Positions 63,126 through 64,000 of a stretch of DNA of 64,000 nucleotides are shown here, in pieces. Source of the stretch: Bacillus methanolicus (GTDB taxonomy: Bacteria > Bacillota > Bacilli > Bacillales > Cytobacillaceae); the NCBI RefSeq assembly GCF_028888695.1, contig NZ_PNFF01000001.1:1063501-1127500 (forward strand), given 5' to 3'. How positions within the stretch are numbered: the stretch's first letter is position 1; every line of letters starts with the position of its first letter. A model generated the notes under the pieces. The model was not told the origin of the DNA, searched no databases, and saw only the letters and a list, made by a program, of their open reading frames with translations. The position numbers and the translations under genes were made by a program.

Positions 63126-64000
63126 ATGTCTTTAGCTGTTGAAACGCGGCCAGCATTAAATAAAACTACCCGTGAATATTACGAAGGAATCCGGAAAGAG
63201 ATCCGTAACATTGTAGATACTGTGATACGTCCAAATGCTGAAATTACAGACAGGGAAGGAAAATTTCCCAGAGAAAATTTAGAAGCTCTTATCAAAAATG
63301 GATGGGGAAATATTCTCGTTCCCAAGAAATATAACGGTTTGGAACTTGATTATGTAGCGTTTGCAATTGCTGCAGAAGAAATCGGGAAAGCATGTGCCTC
63401 CACTGCCCTTGTTTATGTGATGCATGTAGGAGCTGTACAAACGATTACACTTTTTGGAAATGATGATCAGAAGGAACGCTGGTTGAAGCCTATTGAGCGC
63501 GGATTGATCGGTACCTATTCAACAAGTGAAAAGGCTTCTGGCGGACACTGGTGGTATAACTTCAGCCAGGCACAGCGTAATGGTGAGGACTATATTTTAA
63601 ATGCCGATAAATCTTTCACTACAAGTGCCGGTCAAGCTGATTTTTATGTGGTCCAAACAAGGAGCCCTGAAGCACGGGTTGCAACCGATATCAGTTTCTT
63701 CATTGTAGATGGAAAGCTGCCTGGAATTAAAGCAAGCCCGTGGGAAGCGCTGGGTGTAAGAGGCAATCATAGCGGCCCCGTTTCATATCAGAATGTATTA
63801 GTTCCTAAACGTGATCTTTTAGGAGGAGAAAACCGAGGGAAGGAAATCCTTCTGCATGGCGTATCCCCTATTTACCTAATTGGTCTCGGATCGGTGTGGT
63901 TAGGTGTAGCAGAACATGCTCTCCAATTGGCGACAGAACATGTGACCAAAACGATTCATCGGGACTTTGATAACCGTTTAAGTGATTACCAAGTGATCCG
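63126..64000 (+). CDS. Acyl-CoA dehydrogenase-type flavoprotein (SfnC/DszC-like), partial at window end
   Basis: ATG at 63126 behind GGAGGAGG; open to the window edge (291 codons). Acyl-CoA dehydrogenase fold: 'DREGKFPRENLEALIKNGWG', 'AAEEIGKACASTALVYVMH', 'GTYSTSEKASGGHWWY', 'ADKSFTTSAGQADFYVV', 'GNHSGPVSYQNVLVP'. The catalytic Glu region lies beyond the end. In sulfur loci such proteins (SfnC, DszC-like) act as flavin-dependent oxygenases on organosulfur compounds rather than on acyl-CoA. 94 nt after sfnG, so co-transcribed. Confidence 0.8.
   Translation, partial: MSLAVETRPALNKTTREYYEGIRKEIRNIVDTVIRPNAEITDREGKFPRENLEALIKNGWGNILVPKKYNGLELDYVAFAIAAEEIGKACASTALVYVMHVGAVQTITLFGNDDQKERWLKPIERGLIGTYSTSEKASGGHWWYNFSQAQRNGEDYILNADKSFTTSAGQADFYVVQTRSPEARVATDISFFIVDGKLPGIKASPWEALGVRGNHSGPVSYQNVLVPKRDLLGGENRGKEILLHGVSPIYLIGLGSVWLGVAEHALQLATEHVTKTIHRDFDNRLSDYQVI

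Overview
The window looks like an AT-rich chromosomal segment of a spore-forming Bacillaceae bacterium. Evidence: strong Shine-Dalgarno sequences throughout, frequent GTG/TTG starts, sigma-A-like promoters, a spore-coat (sps)-type rhamnose nucleotide-sugar cluster, a RibR homologue, an FbpB-like small basic protein, and five insertion sequences of different families. I cannot name the species from sequence alone.

Layout. (1) 1-12343: surface polysaccharide region. It has the end of a GT2 glycosyltransferase (+), an IS1182-family element inserted in a hairpin, then a long minus-strand operon (rfbA-rfbB-rfbD-rfbC, a LamG/glycosyltransferase fusion, two GT2 enzymes, one GT4 enzyme and a SAM methyltransferase) and an orphan coiled-coil protein. 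(2) 12373-21404: mobile-element graveyard with IS21 (istA/istB), a broken vanadium-haloperoxidase/PAP2 gene, IS110 with a structured 3' non-coding region, and IS66. (3) 21430-32933: complete type I-C CRISPR-Cas locus. The array has 49 identical 32-bp repeats and 48 spacers. The leader abuts cas2, and cas3-cas5c-cas8c-cas7-cas4-cas1-cas2 are on the minus strand. IS66 sits 25 bp from the leader-distal end. (4) 33310-38192: small cassette (Nudix hydrolase, a 45-aa frame split by ISL3, a TPR/winged-helix protein, a metallopeptidase with an unusual N-terminal domain, a 55-aa protein). (5) 38366-47144: small membrane and hypothetical proteins, a DJ-1/PfpI membrane protein sharing a promoter motif with an adjacent two-component system, UPF0158, a branched-chain aminotransferase and an ArgA-like acetyltransferase. 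(6) 47145-54745: GDPD-PhoD fusion phosphodiesterase/phosphatase, an ABC-2 exporter operon led by a frameshifted ECF sigma gene, and a 21-bp tandem repeat. (7) 54746-64000: NiaP-like permease, then a sulfur-scavenging region (ssuA-ssuD-ssuC-ssuB, FbpB-like gene, frameshifted ribR, divergent sfnG dimethylsulfone monooxygenase, and an acyl-CoA-dehydrogenase-type flavoprotein running off the end).

Most notable signals: a 21-nt RNA element with a covarying stem, followed by an intrinsic terminator, in both divergent leaders of ribR and sfnG, with a looser relative before ssuA; identical direct-repeat operators at the DJ-1 gene and the two-component operon; an uncharacterised TPR-wHTH/metallopeptidase cassette next to CRISPR; and a possible guide-type RNA in the IS110 element. 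Several genes (haloperoxidase, sigma factor, ABC permease, ribR, NERD-like fragment) carry frameshifts, some at homopolymers, so assembly error should be excluded before calling them pseudogenes. Family assignments rest on motif recognition by eye; no database search was possible.
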